Assembly: GCA_030442035.1 (NCBI GenBank)
Contig: JAUJEA010000004.1
Coordinates: forward strand, 310,001 to 374,000
Direction of reading: 5' to 3'
DNA length: 64,000 nt
Source: Splendidivirga corallicola
Lineage (GTDB): Bacteria; Bacteroidota; Bacteroidia; Cytophagales; Cyclobacteriaceae
Position 1 is the first letter of the stretch; the number at the start of each line of letters is the position of its first letter. Positions 18,587-27,739 of the stretch are shown here, piece by piece. Both the position numbers and the translations under genes were made by a program. Under the pieces are notes generated by a model, which saw only the letters and a program-made list of their open reading frames with translations, ran no database searches and was not told the origin of the DNA.

Positions 18587-19633
18587 TCAATTATTCTTTC
18601 GTTCAAAATCAAGAAGCCATTTTTTTCTTGCCAGTCCTCCACCATATCCGGTTAAATTTCCGTTTTTCCCAATAACACGATGGCAAGGTATGATGATAGC
18701 GATACGATTATAGCCATTCGCTGAAGCCACCGCTCTGACTGCCGTGGGCTTGTTAAGCCGTATGGCCTGTTCCTGATAAGACCTGGTTTCACCATATGGA
18801 ATTTTTTGCAAAATTTCCCAAACGTTATTTTGAAACTTAGTGCCTGGCGTATCTAAAGGAATTGTAAAGTTTTTTCTTTCACCATTGAAATATTCCGATA
18901 ACTCCCTTTCCAATTGTTTCAGGTGCCCATTGGAACCTGGCAATATCACAGCATTAAGCCTTTTGGTAATGTCCTTAAATTCAAATTCCAGCATTTTTCT
19001 ATCTGTAAATTCTAATAAACAAACACCATCATTTGTCGCACATCCAAACATTGGACCTAAAGGTGTAGTAAGCCTGATGATGTTGATGACATGCTTATCC
19101 TTGTTTTGAGAAGCGGATTGACCAAAGACATGTTGATAACTGCTGTTAAAACCACTCAAAGATTCAAAACCTGAATCAAAAGCTGCATTTGTAACAGCTT
19201 CCCCTTTTGATATTTTGTGAAAGGCCGTATTGATACGTAACATGCGTTGATAAGCTTGGAAAGTCATGTTGTGATGTTTCTTGAACCACCTTCTGATTTT
19301 ATTGGGCTCAATACCTCTGACCTCCAAATCGTGATCTTTAATTTTTAAAAATGGATTTTTATGAAGCTCTTGAAGAATGTCTCTTATATAAATTGGCGTC
19401 TCACCAGCCATAACCATTGGCTTGCAAGTTTTGCAGGGACGATATCCATCCCGAATGGCTTCTTGCACATTGTCATAAAAGACTACATTTTCGATCTTGG
19501 GTTTTCTTGCCGGACAACTCGGACGACAAAACACACCTGTTGTTTTGACCGCGGTAAAGAAGATACCTTCATAGCTAACATCCTTGTTAAGGACAATCTG
19601 ATATTTTTCCTGAAATGATAATTTTTTCTTCAT
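18587..19633 (-). CDS. ada: Ada: methylated-DNA repair and AraC-type activator
   Basis: This 348-residue bifunctional protein matches full-length Ada. The N-terminal zinc domain has the four cysteines FCRPSC and CKTC; the first is the methyl-phosphotriester acceptor. An AraC-type HTH follows (residues about 85-180). The C-terminal O6-methylguanine transferase has the acceptor motif IIPCHRVIG. In relatives, self-methylation turns the protein into an activator of its own gene. No alkA or alkB lies next to it. The gene is single and convergent with the TPR gene. Confidence 0.95.
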   Translation of the reverse strand: MKKKLSFQEKYQIVLNKDVSYEGIFFTAVKTTGVFCRPSCPARKPKIENVVFYDNVQEAIRDGYRPCKTCKPMVMAGETPIYIRDILQELHKNPFLKIKDHDLEVRGIEPNKIRRWFKKHHNMTFQAYQRMLRINTAFHKISKGEAVTNAAFDSGFESLSGFNSSYQHVFGQSASQNKDKHVINIIRLTTPLGPMFGCATNDGVCLLEFTDRKMLEFEFKDITKRLNAVILPGSNGHLKQLERELSEYFNGERKNFTIPLDTPGTKFQNNVWEILQKIPYGETRSYQEQAIRLNKPTAVRAVASANGYNRIAIIIPCHRVIGKNGNLTGYGGGLARKKWLLDFERKNN

Positions 19634-19717
19634 AGTGTAAAATTGATTTGATATTTTCTAATACACTACCGAAAACTTAACAAGCATTTTTGAAAATGAG
19701 ATTTACTATAATTACTC

Positions 19718-21037
19718 TTACACCTTAAGATATTTCCTTTTTAGAAAGATGAAACTTAGGAATCCTATTATTAACATGCTCATCACAATCAAACTATAGG
19801 GCATCGAGATAATCGTTTCAAAAGCGCCGCTCTTCAAATTACTTTTTTTAGATTCTACCCTGGTGATATATGCGCTTAGCGTTTTGATGTTATTTACTTT
19901 CCTTTCTTTATTTAGTTGAAATTGCAGTAATATTCTCGCATTTTCAAAAACCATGACATAACTATAAGTGGTAAATTCATTTTCAATTTCTTTATGAATA
20001 AGATGTTGTGATATTAGCTTTCCCAATTCCTTCAATTGGGATTGGATACCGTCCTGATCTTTTTTTAACTGATTCCACAGGTCATTGGAATAATGTGTTG
20101 ACCGTAGTTTCCCTTTAGCTGCTTCAGTAATTATTTTTTTTACCAGAGAGGTTATTTCTGGTTCTTGATCTGGTAAGGCTTGAAATTCAAATAAGATCAG
20201 GCGATTCATATTCAATTCTATAGGCATTAAAGCTTCATTCACCTGTGTTTCTATCTTTGGTATTTCATAGTAATGTTCCCCTTTTTTCAATTCGGTAAAA
20301 AGGTTAAGAGTCGTACTTTCGGTCCCATTTGAAAAGTTGTAGATCAGGATATCGCCCGTTTTTAAGTTATAAGAATTTGAGTATTTCGTAGCATACTTTC
20401 CGTTCTGAACACACTGTTTCAAAATTTCAGCTCCACTTTCTAACTGGATGGTGGTTTTGCTACTGTATAATTTTTGGAAGATTGCGTGACCATAGCCCAG
20501 TGCTCTGCTATCATTTGACCTGTCGAAATACAGCTTACCATTCTTTGAGCCTATGATCACTGATGCACCGGTTTTATCAGCAATTAAAATGGTGGATCTG
20601 GCAAAACTTGGTTCGGCATAGGTTTGATAAAATGCTATGGCCTCATCAACAGTGGCACACATCTCAAGCATGCGTTCAGACGAGTTGCCCTCTATTGTAA
20701 CTAAATGTTTTTCGGTTACATAATCATCCGGTTTCCCGGCATACCAGTCAAAAGCCAATCCTTCAGTATTGATTCCTCCTTGAGCTGATCCATCATCATA
20801 TCCTACAAACCCACAACCATAATAATCTTTTCCAGCCGGAATGAACCAAATTCTGGTATTGGGATTTACATAATCCTCATTGTTAAAAAAGAAAGTACCA
20901 TTCGAGTCTGTTAAAACGAAAATGGTGCAAGCATCTAAGTGAATAAGAGACAAGAAGAATATAAACAAAGTCAATATGCTTCTGAATGCAATGAATCTTA
21001 AAATCGACATAGTTGAAGTTATAATTGGTGTCATCAT
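19718..21037 (-). CDS. exported Ntn hydrolase (linear amide C-N hydrolase / C45-C59 like)
   Basis: This 439-residue protein has a long hydrophobic N-terminus followed by ACTIFVLTDSNGTFFFNNEDY. Cys37 is the expected N-terminal nucleophile once the signal peptide is cut after Ala36. GGINTEGLAFDWY is a second hallmark of choloylglycine-hydrolase-like folds. A C-terminal transmembrane helix (MPYSLIVMSMLIIGFLSFIFL) would anchor the enzyme. The start overlaps the stop of the upstream gene by ATGA, so translation is probably coupled. The substrate is an unknown amide, perhaps an acyl amide or acyl-homoserine lactone-like compound. A later ATG (21010) gives a shorter signal. Confidence 0.75.
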   Translation of the reverse strand: MMTPIITSTMSILRFIAFRSILTLFIFFLSLIHLDACTIFVLTDSNGTFFFNNEDYVNPNTRIWFIPAGKDYYGCGFVGYDDGSAQGGINTEGLAFDWYAGKPDDYVTEKHLVTIEGNSSERMLEMCATVDEAIAFYQTYAEPSFARSTILIADKTGASVIIGSKNGKLYFDRSNDSRALGYGHAIFQKLYSSKTTIQLESGAEILKQCVQNGKYATKYSNSYNLKTGDILIYNFSNGTESTTLNLFTELKKGEHYYEIPKIETQVNEALMPIELNMNRLILFEFQALPDQEPEITSLVKKIITEAAKGKLRSTHYSNDLWNQLKKDQDGIQSQLKELGKLISQHLIHKEIENEFTTYSYVMVFENARILLQFQLNKERKVNNIKTLSAYITRVESKKSNLKSGAFETIISMPYSLIVMSMLIIGFLSFIFLKRKYLKV

Positions 21038-21657
21038 TGCTTTGTTATTTTTAGATTTCTAAACCATCCATCCGATCCGTTACCAACCCAAAAGCCTAAT
21101 TTTCCCTGCTTCCTATCACTGATCTGAACAACTTCCAAAGCAGGCTTATCGGAACCATTGATAAAGACTTTCACTTGTGGATGATCCACCATTATTTTGA
21201 CATGGAACCAATCATCTACTGCATCAGGAATTGGGGTGATCGTGTTTTCGTACTTACCGGGAAATGCTTTTCTTAGTGTCGACCAATCATTGGTTGGCAT
21301 CGCTATATATTGTATGGAATGTGTATTCCGGCTTGGATTCTTAAAATTGAACGGCCGAAAGTATATGGCATCAAATGTTTGATTATCCTGCCCATGGAAG
21401 GCAATACCTACAAAACTTCTTCCAGGAATATTTCTACCTTTGACTTCCAATTCAATTGTACCATTTTTAAAGTTAGCGTTCTTAAGCCAGAGAAGTCCGT
21501 CTTCGGCTTTAGCATCTAGATAAGCTATACCATCTTCGTATGAAACTTCTCGATTGAAAGCAGTAAAGTTTTGTTGTTTTATGTGGTTATTCTGAGCATT
21601 GAGGAAATCACTTGTAATTAAAAGCAAAACAATTGTTAATAAAATAGGTATTTTCAT
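21034..21657 (-). CDS. exported LamG/DUF1080-like concanavalin-fold protein
   Basis: This 207-residue protein has a Sec signal (MKIPILLTIVLLLITSDFLNAQ). A single jelly-roll domain is seen from FKNGTIELEVKGRNIPGRSFVGIAF to WFHVKIMVDHPQVKVFINGSDKP and GKLGFWVGNGSDGWFRNLKI. Such domains bind or cleave carbohydrate in DUF1080/LamG relatives; no catalytic residues are clear. The start at 21657 is preferred over 21678 because it begins the signal peptide directly. Its stop overlaps the Ntn hydrolase start (ATGA), so the two genes form a unit. They face a divergent membrane regulator with a similar outer domain. Confidence 0.75.
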   Translation of the reverse strand: MKIPILLTIVLLLITSDFLNAQNNHIKQQNFTAFNREVSYEDGIAYLDAKAEDGLLWLKNANFKNGTIELEVKGRNIPGRSFVGIAFHGQDNQTFDAIYFRPFNFKNPSRNTHSIQYIAMPTNDWSTLRKAFPGKYENTITPIPDAVDDWFHVKIMVDHPQVKVFINGSDKPALEVVQISDRKQGKLGFWVGNGSDGWFRNLKITKQ

Positions 21658-21773
21658 GATCTTAGCATTTTTGACCAAATCTATGATTCACGAACTAAAT
21701 TGTTAAGATCAAAGTGAGTTCAAAATCAGCTCAAGTTTGATTTAGACGGTTCCGGAAAGTAATATTGCACCAC

Positions 21774-23033
21774 ATGAATTTCAACGAACAAGCATATATC
21801 ACTTTATGTAAAGCGCAAATTGAAAAGAAGTTTGCTTTTGGAAATGGGAATGGATATACACAAAGAGATCTTGAATTATTAGCCCAACATATAGAAGAAA
21901 AAACAGGCATTAATTTGAGCCTTTCCACACTGAAACGTTTCTGGAAAGGACATTTCAAACAAAGTCCTCAAATTGCAACACTTAATGCCCTGGCGATGGT
22001 TTTGGATTACAAAAACTGGCAGGACTTCAAGTTACAAAACCAACCTCCCAATAAACATTCTGCTACTAAAATTCTATGGATTTTGCCTATACTCACCCTA
22101 TTGGTTGTTGTTGGGATCATTATTATGCCAGGTCTTATAAAGAAACAGGTAAAAGTGACCGGACCGATTCATTTCTCAACACAAAAAACTGTGACTTCCG
22201 GAATACCCAATACGGTCATTTTTAATTATGATCTGTCCAATGTTGAAGCTGATAGTTTCTTCATCCAACAATCATGGAACAATTTTCACAGGATGGCCAT
22301 TGATCCAAATGCAACTACCCATACCAGTATATACTATGAATCTGGATATCACCGTGCAAGACTCTACGCTAATGATTCGATGATCGCTATGCAACCTGTT
22401 CATATTTTGAGTGATGGTTGGGAGCCACATATTTACTATAGTTATGCAGATCAGCAACCTATCAATTTTAAAAATGAAAACTTTATTGAGAATGGGCAGT
22501 TACATCTCAAAAAAGAACTACTGAACAAGCGAAATATCGATTTCTCCAGATACTTTTTAACAAGAATCAGCAATACCCGGGATTTTGGTGTTTCTTCCAA
22601 TAACTTCAGCCTGCTTTCTCGTATTAAAGTAGATAGTTTAGCGGATAAGCTTTGCCCATGGATGCAGATGATGGTAGTCACCGAAAAGCACGTCTTTTGG
22701 GTCAACTTGCAGAATAAGGGCTGTGAGCACAATGCCAGTTATAAAATGGGTGAAGTGATCCGGTCCGGTCAGCAGAATGATCTTTCACCATTGGGTGTGA
22801 ATATATACAAGTGGCAAGATGTGGGTGTGATCGTTCAAAACAAACAAGTTGAAATTAGCCTTAATGATAAAGTTGTATTCCAGGAAACCTACCAGGAGGA
22901 TTTTGGTAATGTTATGGGGCTTCTTTACATATTTGATGGAACAGGTTCACTGGATTATGTAAGATTAGCAAATGCCAATGGAAAGACTGTGTTTGAAGAT
23001 GATTTTACTTTTGAAAAGCTGAAAATGCAATAA
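21774..23033 (+). CDS. membrane-anchored DNA-binding regulator with outer lectin-like domain
   Basis: This 419-residue protein has a cytoplasmic N-terminal region (TQRDLELLAQHIEEK, then LSLSTLKRFWKGHF) that looks like a helix-turn-helix common in Bacteroidota. One transmembrane helix follows (ILWILPILTLLVVVGIIIM, residues about 98-120). The outer part begins with an Ig/PKD-like region and ends in a jelly-roll-like domain (WQDVGVIVQNKQVEISLNDK ... GSLDYVRLANA). ATG at 21774 is chosen over TTG 21765. It is divergent from the LamG/Ntn hydrolase pair, which is probably its target. The signal-sensing role of the outer domain is inferred. Confidence 0.65.
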   Translation: MNFNEQAYITLCKAQIEKKFAFGNGNGYTQRDLELLAQHIEEKTGINLSLSTLKRFWKGHFKQSPQIATLNALAMVLDYKNWQDFKLQNQPPNKHSATKILWILPILTLLVVVGIIIMPGLIKKQVKVTGPIHFSTQKTVTSGIPNTVIFNYDLSNVEADSFFIQQSWNNFHRMAIDPNATTHTSIYYESGYHRARLYANDSMIAMQPVHILSDGWEPHIYYSYADQQPINFKNENFIENGQLHLKKELLNKRNIDFSRYFLTRISNTRDFGVSSNNFSLLSRIKVDSLADKLCPWMQMMVVTEKHVFWVNLQNKGCEHNASYKMGEVIRSGQQNDLSPLGVNIYKWQDVGVIVQNKQVEISLNDKVVFQETYQEDFGNVMGLLYIFDGTGSLDYVRLANANGKTVFEDDFTFEKLKMQ

Positions 23034-23187
23034 CTTCAAAACTAACCGGTCGATTTAATGACCATACAATTAGAAATGTATTGTCAATATGATGTTCTTT
23101 AACTCATGATTAAGGTTTAAATCTTTCCCGTTTCCATAATATGTTATCGAGTTATACCTTATGCTAACTGTGAATTTGCTAGTATGA

Positions 23188-24435
23188 TTATTCTCTAACA
23201 GTAGGTGTAGTGGTTTGAATGTAAAACATGCCATCAAAAATGTTTGGGAAAATAGCTGTTTGCTCCTGGAAATTTAACAGTCGTCCTTTTTGAGGCTGTT
23301 TCAACCAGGCATCTTTTTTAGTGATATTTATGAAATCAACCATGGCATATTGCCAACCCGTATTTTTGATGGCTTGTTCTATGCTATCCCCGGAGGGTTT
23401 TGAGATTTGAGATTCATTTCCTGTAATGAAATTGATGAAAGAGCCATCATAACCGGTGAAGCCCAGCGCATACATATCATCTTTAAATTCTTCTTTAAGA
23501 AAATGCCCCATGGGCAATATAAAACCCAAACCTCTGGCTATATGAAAATTGTGTGCCCAGATAATCACCTTCTTATCTTTGAATGGATTGTTGAGCAACC
23601 AGCTCATATTGTCAGCCATTTGCCTATCCCTGTCCATATCTTGAATGTCTCCCCAGTAACGTTTGGCTTGAGATTCTATACTTTCTAAAATTTGTAGCCA
23701 AAAGCCGGAATTGTCAGGGAATGACTGTGTTTCATTTCTTATATTAGCGGTTTCATTTTTCAGCGTTTCCAGTATTTGATAAAAAGCGACTTTGTCATTA
23801 TCGACCACTTCTCGATTCATCGCAATGATATCTTCTACCTTTCTCCTGAAAACTTCCCAGCTTTCTCCTGTCGTATTTTTGGAATCATGCTTCTCCAGGA
23901 ATTCTTTTAAATCATCCGCCAATGAGGCCTTTGATTTTTCACCAGTATGCTGGCTGTCCATACCGGTAAACACCAATGGATTGGAATTCTTCATGTGTGC
24001 ATCTACATAAGGGAATAAAGGCTTCACTTCCGTACTGGTGGCGTACATATAAAACATGCTGTTGAGCACTTCCTGTTCCATGGGATTGCCTAATTGCATC
24101 TGTTGCCAGATTTTGGCACAATCGTACATGCCGCTTTCAAAGGCGATGACCTCAAAACCCATTTCCTGGTGAAGGAATTTGATCAGCCTGACTTTCGCGG
24201 AGTAGGTGGTACCACCTCCATGTGTTTGTTCTCCCAACAGGACAATTCTGGTGTCTTTCAGAATTTCTTTAAGTGCCTGAAGATCGGAAAAATCAGGATC
24301 TTCCGGTGAGATGGATTGTACTTTCACGGCGTTTTCTTTAATCCAGGTGGTCTTTAGATCTTGAGCGCGGGTGTCATGATCCATACAGTAAAAAAATATA
24401 CTTATGGTTACCAGGAGATGTAGCTGTTTCATCAT
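23188..24435 (-). CDS. erythromycin esterase homologue, exported
   Basis: This 415-residue protein has a Sec-type signal and the PF05139 fold. Visible motifs are VLLGEQTHGGGTTYSAKVRLIKF, FEVIAFESGMYDC and IIWAHNFHIARG, which provide the His and Glu residues used by Ere-type esterases. Most members outside resistance plasmids have unknown substrates, and a periplasmic location argues against classic macrolide resistance. It is a single gene convergent with the regulator at 21774. An ATG one codon later (24432) is equally likely. Confidence 0.88.
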   Translation of the reverse strand: MMKQLHLLVTISIFFYCMDHDTRAQDLKTTWIKENAVKVQSISPEDPDFSDLQALKEILKDTRIVLLGEQTHGGGTTYSAKVRLIKFLHQEMGFEVIAFESGMYDCAKIWQQMQLGNPMEQEVLNSMFYMYATSTEVKPLFPYVDAHMKNSNPLVFTGMDSQHTGEKSKASLADDLKEFLEKHDSKNTTGESWEVFRRKVEDIIAMNREVVDNDKVAFYQILETLKNETANIRNETQSFPDNSGFWLQILESIESQAKRYWGDIQDMDRDRQMADNMSWLLNNPFKDKKVIIWAHNFHIARGLGFILPMGHFLKEEFKDDMYALGFTGYDGSFINFITGNESQISKPSGDSIEQAIKNTGWQYAMVDFINITKKDAWLKQPQKGRLLNFQEQTAIFPNIFDGMFYIQTTTPTVRE

Positions 24436-24621
24436 GCTTTTTTGATTATCTTGGTTGAATATGTGCTTTCGAACCTAAGGTTATTAGGTATATAATTCAA
24501 GTTTAGTTTATTTCTTCTTTGACAAATTAAGAAACTTTAAATAAAAGGACCTGAGAACTAAAATAGATGGATTCAGAATGTGATAACCTAAGTGGTTCAT
24601 AACATAATAAATTACAACCAA

Positions 24622-24775
24622 TACGCCATCCCTGACGAAGCGCAGCGCAGATCAGGGATCTCCTGATCAGAACTCAAACAGTTGTATGTGGATATTCAAC
24701 TTGAATCTCATTGGGATGGAGATCCCGGATATTTTCTTCATTTCATTACGAAAATTCAAGATGACGGCGGTGGTT
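24622..24775. repeat. REP-like intergenic palindromic element
   Basis: The block starts with CATCCCTGACGAAGCGCAGC and ATCAGGGATCTCC. It closes with the inverse-like GGAGATCCCGGAT and a tail ATTCAAGATGACGG. CTGA...ATCAGGGATC pairing is visible, and the GC-rich wording is unlike the AT-rich surroundings. It resembles dispersed intergenic repeats seen in many Bacteroidota, but only one clear copy lies in this window. Confidence 0.5.
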
Positions 24776-24818
24776 TAATTGATTCTAATTTATCAAAGTG
24801 GTAGTATTCTTCTTTATT

Positions 24819-24846
24819 AAAGATCTCAAGGCAGCTTGAGATCTTT
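24819..24846 (-). terminator. perfect 12-bp stem-loop, probable terminator
   Basis: AAAGATCTCAAG, a 4-base loop GCAG and CTTGAGATCTTT form a perfect hairpin 51 bases beyond the stop of the sulfatase gene on the minus strand. T runs are short, so termination strength is uncertain. Confidence 0.55.
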
Positions 24847-24896
24847 GTTTCATTTGTCACTAACGGACCACTTGTATGCCAATAGCAAGCTGAGCT

Positions 24897-26369
24897 TCAT
24901 TCAAAAAGTCCGGTATTCCCCTTCTCCAAAACTGGCATGAGTTTTTCCACAACATCAGGGTGTTCCAAAGCAATGTTGGTTGTCTCCAATGGATCGTTTT
25001 GATGATCGTATAGCTCAACAACAGGTTTTTCTTCCCGGTAATACCGGGTAAGTCGGTACCTGTCGGTTCTGAGGGATATACCTTCTCTGAAATAACCATA
25101 GGCTACATTGTCCCATTGGGAGTTCTCATTTTGTATTAAGCGAGCAAAGCTTTTTCCATCAATTTCATGGGACATGTCGATGTTACACAGTTCCAATAAA
25201 CTAGGATAAATATCAACCGTCTCAACAATGGATGAGATGGGCCCGGAATTCCTATTTCCCGGTAATTTGATAATAAAGGCACTTTTTAAAGCATTTTCAA
25301 AAACGGTATGTTTTCCCCAGACTTGCTGATCGCCCAGATGCCAGCCATGGTCACCCCAAACCACAACTATGGTATTTTTGTCCAGGTCAAGCTTGCTTAG
25401 TTGCTTTAGAATAAGACCTATTTGGTGATCCACATAGCTGATACAAGCGTAATAAGCATGTCTGAGCTTTTGTGCATATTCGTCCGATACAGGTTGCGTG
25501 AGGTTTGCTTTTTCCTCACCCAATTGATAACCGTTTAATTCACCGCTGTTATGTAAACTGTTTGGGTGAACATTTTGGGGAACAAGTGGATTTGGAGAAA
25601 TGGGAATACTTTCCTTATCATATAAATCCCAATACTTCTCCGGTGAATTGAATGGTAAATGTGGTTTGAAAAATCCAACTCCAAGGAAGAAAGGCTTGCC
25701 ATTCGCTTTGAGCTTTTTTAATTTGGAAACAGCTAATTGGGCCGAAAGTCCGTCAACATATCCCGTATCACTAACGGCACCTTTTTCATATGGTTTAACT
25801 TGCCTGTTCAGACTTTGTCTGTTTTCCCCATCGGCATAACCAAAGAAGGCATTCCAACCCGTTTCCCATTTACCATAATTAAAAATTAATTCATCCCAAC
25901 TATGTGGAAGTTCTCTTTTTTGAGAAATACTATCAGTATAACCGTAAATGTAACCATCTGCTGAATGGCTGATTTTTCCTATACCTACCGTTCTGTATCC
26001 ATTTCGTTTCAGATGATGTATGAAGGTTTCGGGAACAGTACCTTCTGCCTTATTGGAAAGGGTGTGCTCCGTGATATTATTTCCCAGATGTGCTCTGGTT
26101 GCAGGTCTCATTCCTGTGAGCAGACTTTGACGTGATGCACCACAGGTAGGCACATTCACAAAATGATTTCTGAAAAGTATTCCCTCCGCTGCTAACCTGT
26201 CAATGTTGGGAGACTGTACTATAGTATTACCATAACATCCCAAATCAGGCCGTAGATCATCCACGGCTATGAATATGATGTTGGGTTTGTCATTTTGTTT
26301 TGTGCAGGAAACTGATGCTGCAATCCAAACAAGAAATAGTATTGTAGCAAATGTGTTTTTTATATTCAT
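24897..26369 (-). CDS. iduronate-2-sulfatase-like S1 sulfatase, lipoprotein
   Basis: This 490-residue sulfatase has a lipobox ending in SVSC (Cys22) and the metal site IFIAVDDLRPDLGCYG. The modification motif is CGASR with Cys76, where Ala replaces the usual Pro; the C-x-A-x-R form is accepted by formylglycine generation. GKISH and VVWGDHGWHLGD complete the active site. The DDLRPDLGCYG and HGWHLGD wording matches iduronate-2-sulfatase-like subfamilies. It stands alone on the minus strand, away from both glycan loci. The actual sugar substrate is unknown. Confidence 0.92.
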   Translation of the reverse strand: MNIKNTFATILFLVWIAASVSCTKQNDKPNIIFIAVDDLRPDLGCYGNTIVQSPNIDRLAAEGILFRNHFVNVPTCGASRQSLLTGMRPATRAHLGNNITEHTLSNKAEGTVPETFIHHLKRNGYRTVGIGKISHSADGYIYGYTDSISQKRELPHSWDELIFNYGKWETGWNAFFGYADGENRQSLNRQVKPYEKGAVSDTGYVDGLSAQLAVSKLKKLKANGKPFFLGVGFFKPHLPFNSPEKYWDLYDKESIPISPNPLVPQNVHPNSLHNSGELNGYQLGEEKANLTQPVSDEYAQKLRHAYYACISYVDHQIGLILKQLSKLDLDKNTIVVVWGDHGWHLGDQQVWGKHTVFENALKSAFIIKLPGNRNSGPISSIVETVDIYPSLLELCNIDMSHEIDGKSFARLIQNENSQWDNVAYGYFREGISLRTDRYRLTRYYREEKPVVELYDHQNDPLETTNIALEHPDVVEKLMPVLEKGNTGLFE

Positions 26370-26606
26370 TTTTTCAAACCAAACCTTATAGGTTCAAATT
26401 GCTATGCATGAATTGGTTTCAAATAACTGTTGATGACAAATATAACATTCAATCTGAGTTCATGGTGATCATGCTGATATTTATAACCGAAGCCTGGTTT
26501 GATTCTAAAGACTATCAATTAATTTCAACCAGCCAGGGCTTGAATTTTTTTCATGATTAATGTTGAATACAGGTTAAAAAAGCAAACTATTTTTGGTCTT
26601 AAACCC

Positions 26607-26744
26607 ATGAAAGGCATGGTTGAAATCCAGCACTTGACATTAATAGATACTGTGACAAGGGTGGGTACATTGAAAAAAGCTGTCGAGGAACTGTTCCTTA
26701 CTCAATCCGCTTTAAGCCATCAACTCAAGGAATTGGAAAGAATG
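26607..26744 (+). pseudogene. LysR-family regulator remnant (HTH only)
   Basis: About 45 codons encode a clear MetR/LysR winged-HTH start (MVEIQHLTLIDTVTRVGTLK, then LFLTQSALSHQLKELE). After the HTH the frame loses all likeness and runs into the reverse strand of the next gene. The effector domain of about 220 residues is missing, so this is a truncated remnant. It is divergent from the sulfatase and convergent with the STM3941-like gene, suggesting a past deletion here. Confidence 0.7.
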
Positions 26745-26804
26745 AGAAGATCACAACTTTCTATAAAAGGGAAGATTGGGTCTCCTATCTCAGGCTTTGG
26801 CGGT

Positions 26805-27338
26805 TTACTTTTTTCGCTTTTCAAATTCGGCCCTGATAAGTTCCTCCAGATCTTCAAACTTCATTTTAAGGGAATTTGAAACGATCGAGAGCGGTGAGCC
26901 ATACAGGTTATTATTGGCTTGCATGGCCCGCTTTGAGATCCAGCTTTTTCCCCGGTTGATGTATTTATCAGGTTTATCGGTTTGAAGCATTAGAATTTTT
27001 GTTGAAGCTACCTGTACTTTTTCAATTCCGGTAATGTCTTCCCATTCAATCAGTCCAACACTAGTTGCATTGGTATTATCTGTTATTCCATTGTGGTCAA
27101 TTGTTAACCCGATTTTATTGTCAAATAATTTTTTAACAATAAATATTAAACAGAGACCGAAAAATGAGACAGAAGCAATTCCAACAATACGAATTATTTC
27201 GGGGCTTCTGAATAGATTCGTAGTAAATTGTTGTGGGTTTAAAATGAAAAGAATTCCTAAAACGATGAATATAATCGCTCCAATTAGTAGGAGGGTAATT
27301 TTCATTTTGCTTAGAGGTATTTCTATTTTGCTGTTCAT
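26805..27338 (-). CDS. STM3941-family membrane protein
   Basis: This 177-residue protein has two transmembrane helices near the N-terminus (ITLLLIGAIIFIVLGILFIL and IVGIASVSFFGLCLIFIV). A cytoplasmic domain follows with LTIDHNGITDNTNATSVGLIEWEDITGIE, a PH-like wording shared by STM3941 proteins. The function is unknown. Spacing to neighbours is over 100 bases on both sides, so it is probably transcribed alone. Confidence 0.7.
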   Translation of the reverse strand: MNSKIEIPLSKMKITLLLIGAIIFIVLGILFILNPQQFTTNLFRSPEIIRIVGIASVSFFGLCLIFIVKKLFDNKIGLTIDHNGITDNTNATSVGLIEWEDITGIEKVQVASTKILMLQTDKPDKYINRGKSWISKRAMQANNNLYGSPLSIVSNSLKMKFEDLEELIRAEFEKRKK

Positions 27339-27445
27339 TTAGTTTTTGAGTTATTGAGATCTTTTTCTAAAGGCTTAACAATACTCATTCAATTCCATTC
27401 TTGTTGAATCTAACATTTTGAGGCCTACTATAGAATGTTCCATAA

Positions 27446-27739
27446 TTAGGTTTGAGTTAATATAGCCTTGACTGTGAAACAATCGAAACAAACGAAATTA
27501 TGGATCACCATGCAATCAGCTAGATCATAATCATCGCCTATGGAATCAATCTGAGTATAAAAAGTCATTTTTTCATTGCAGCCCTGACAATCCGGATATT
27601 CGGACTCACTTATGCCATCAGACACTCCTCCTCCTAGTTGATGTCGAGTTCCGGCTACATCATTCCATTCATATCCAACAGCTTTTTTTGCTTCTTCTGT
27701 TTCAGTTTCTGGAACTAATCTAATCTTAGGTATTTTCAT
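27446..27739 (-). CDS. small CxxC-containing protein, DUF1963-like end
   Basis: This 97-residue protein is not firmly recognised. It holds two CxxC pairs (CQGC near residue 52 and CFDC near residue 86) that could bind one zinc. The wording PDCQGCNEKMTFYTQIDSIGDD resembles the C-terminal part of DUF1963/YwqG proteins. It has no signal or membrane segment and is followed in the same direction by the STM3941-like gene. Function unknown. Confidence 0.55.
   Translation of the reverse strand: MKIPKIRLVPETETEEAKKAVGYEWNDVAGTRHQLGGGVSDGISESEYPDCQGCNEKMTFYTQIDSIGDDYDLADCMVIHNFVCFDCFTVKAILTQT

Larger units (their letters stand above)
24436..24896. other. 461-base gap with REP-like sequence and hairpin
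   Basis: No gene is visible. The left end holds the upstream region of the esterase gene, including the 11-base palindrome AACCTAAGGTT (24472-24482). The middle contains a REP-like block (24622-24775) and the right side a perfect 12-bp stem-loop (24819-24846). Confidence 0.6.

Noticed and set aside
23188-24435. Macrolide resistance gene
   Set aside because: The protein has an export signal and lies in no resistance context; only the family can be claimed.
24860-25099. Small reverse-strand frame at the end of the sulfatase
   Set aside because: It overlaps the sulfatase C-terminus in another frame and shows no motif.
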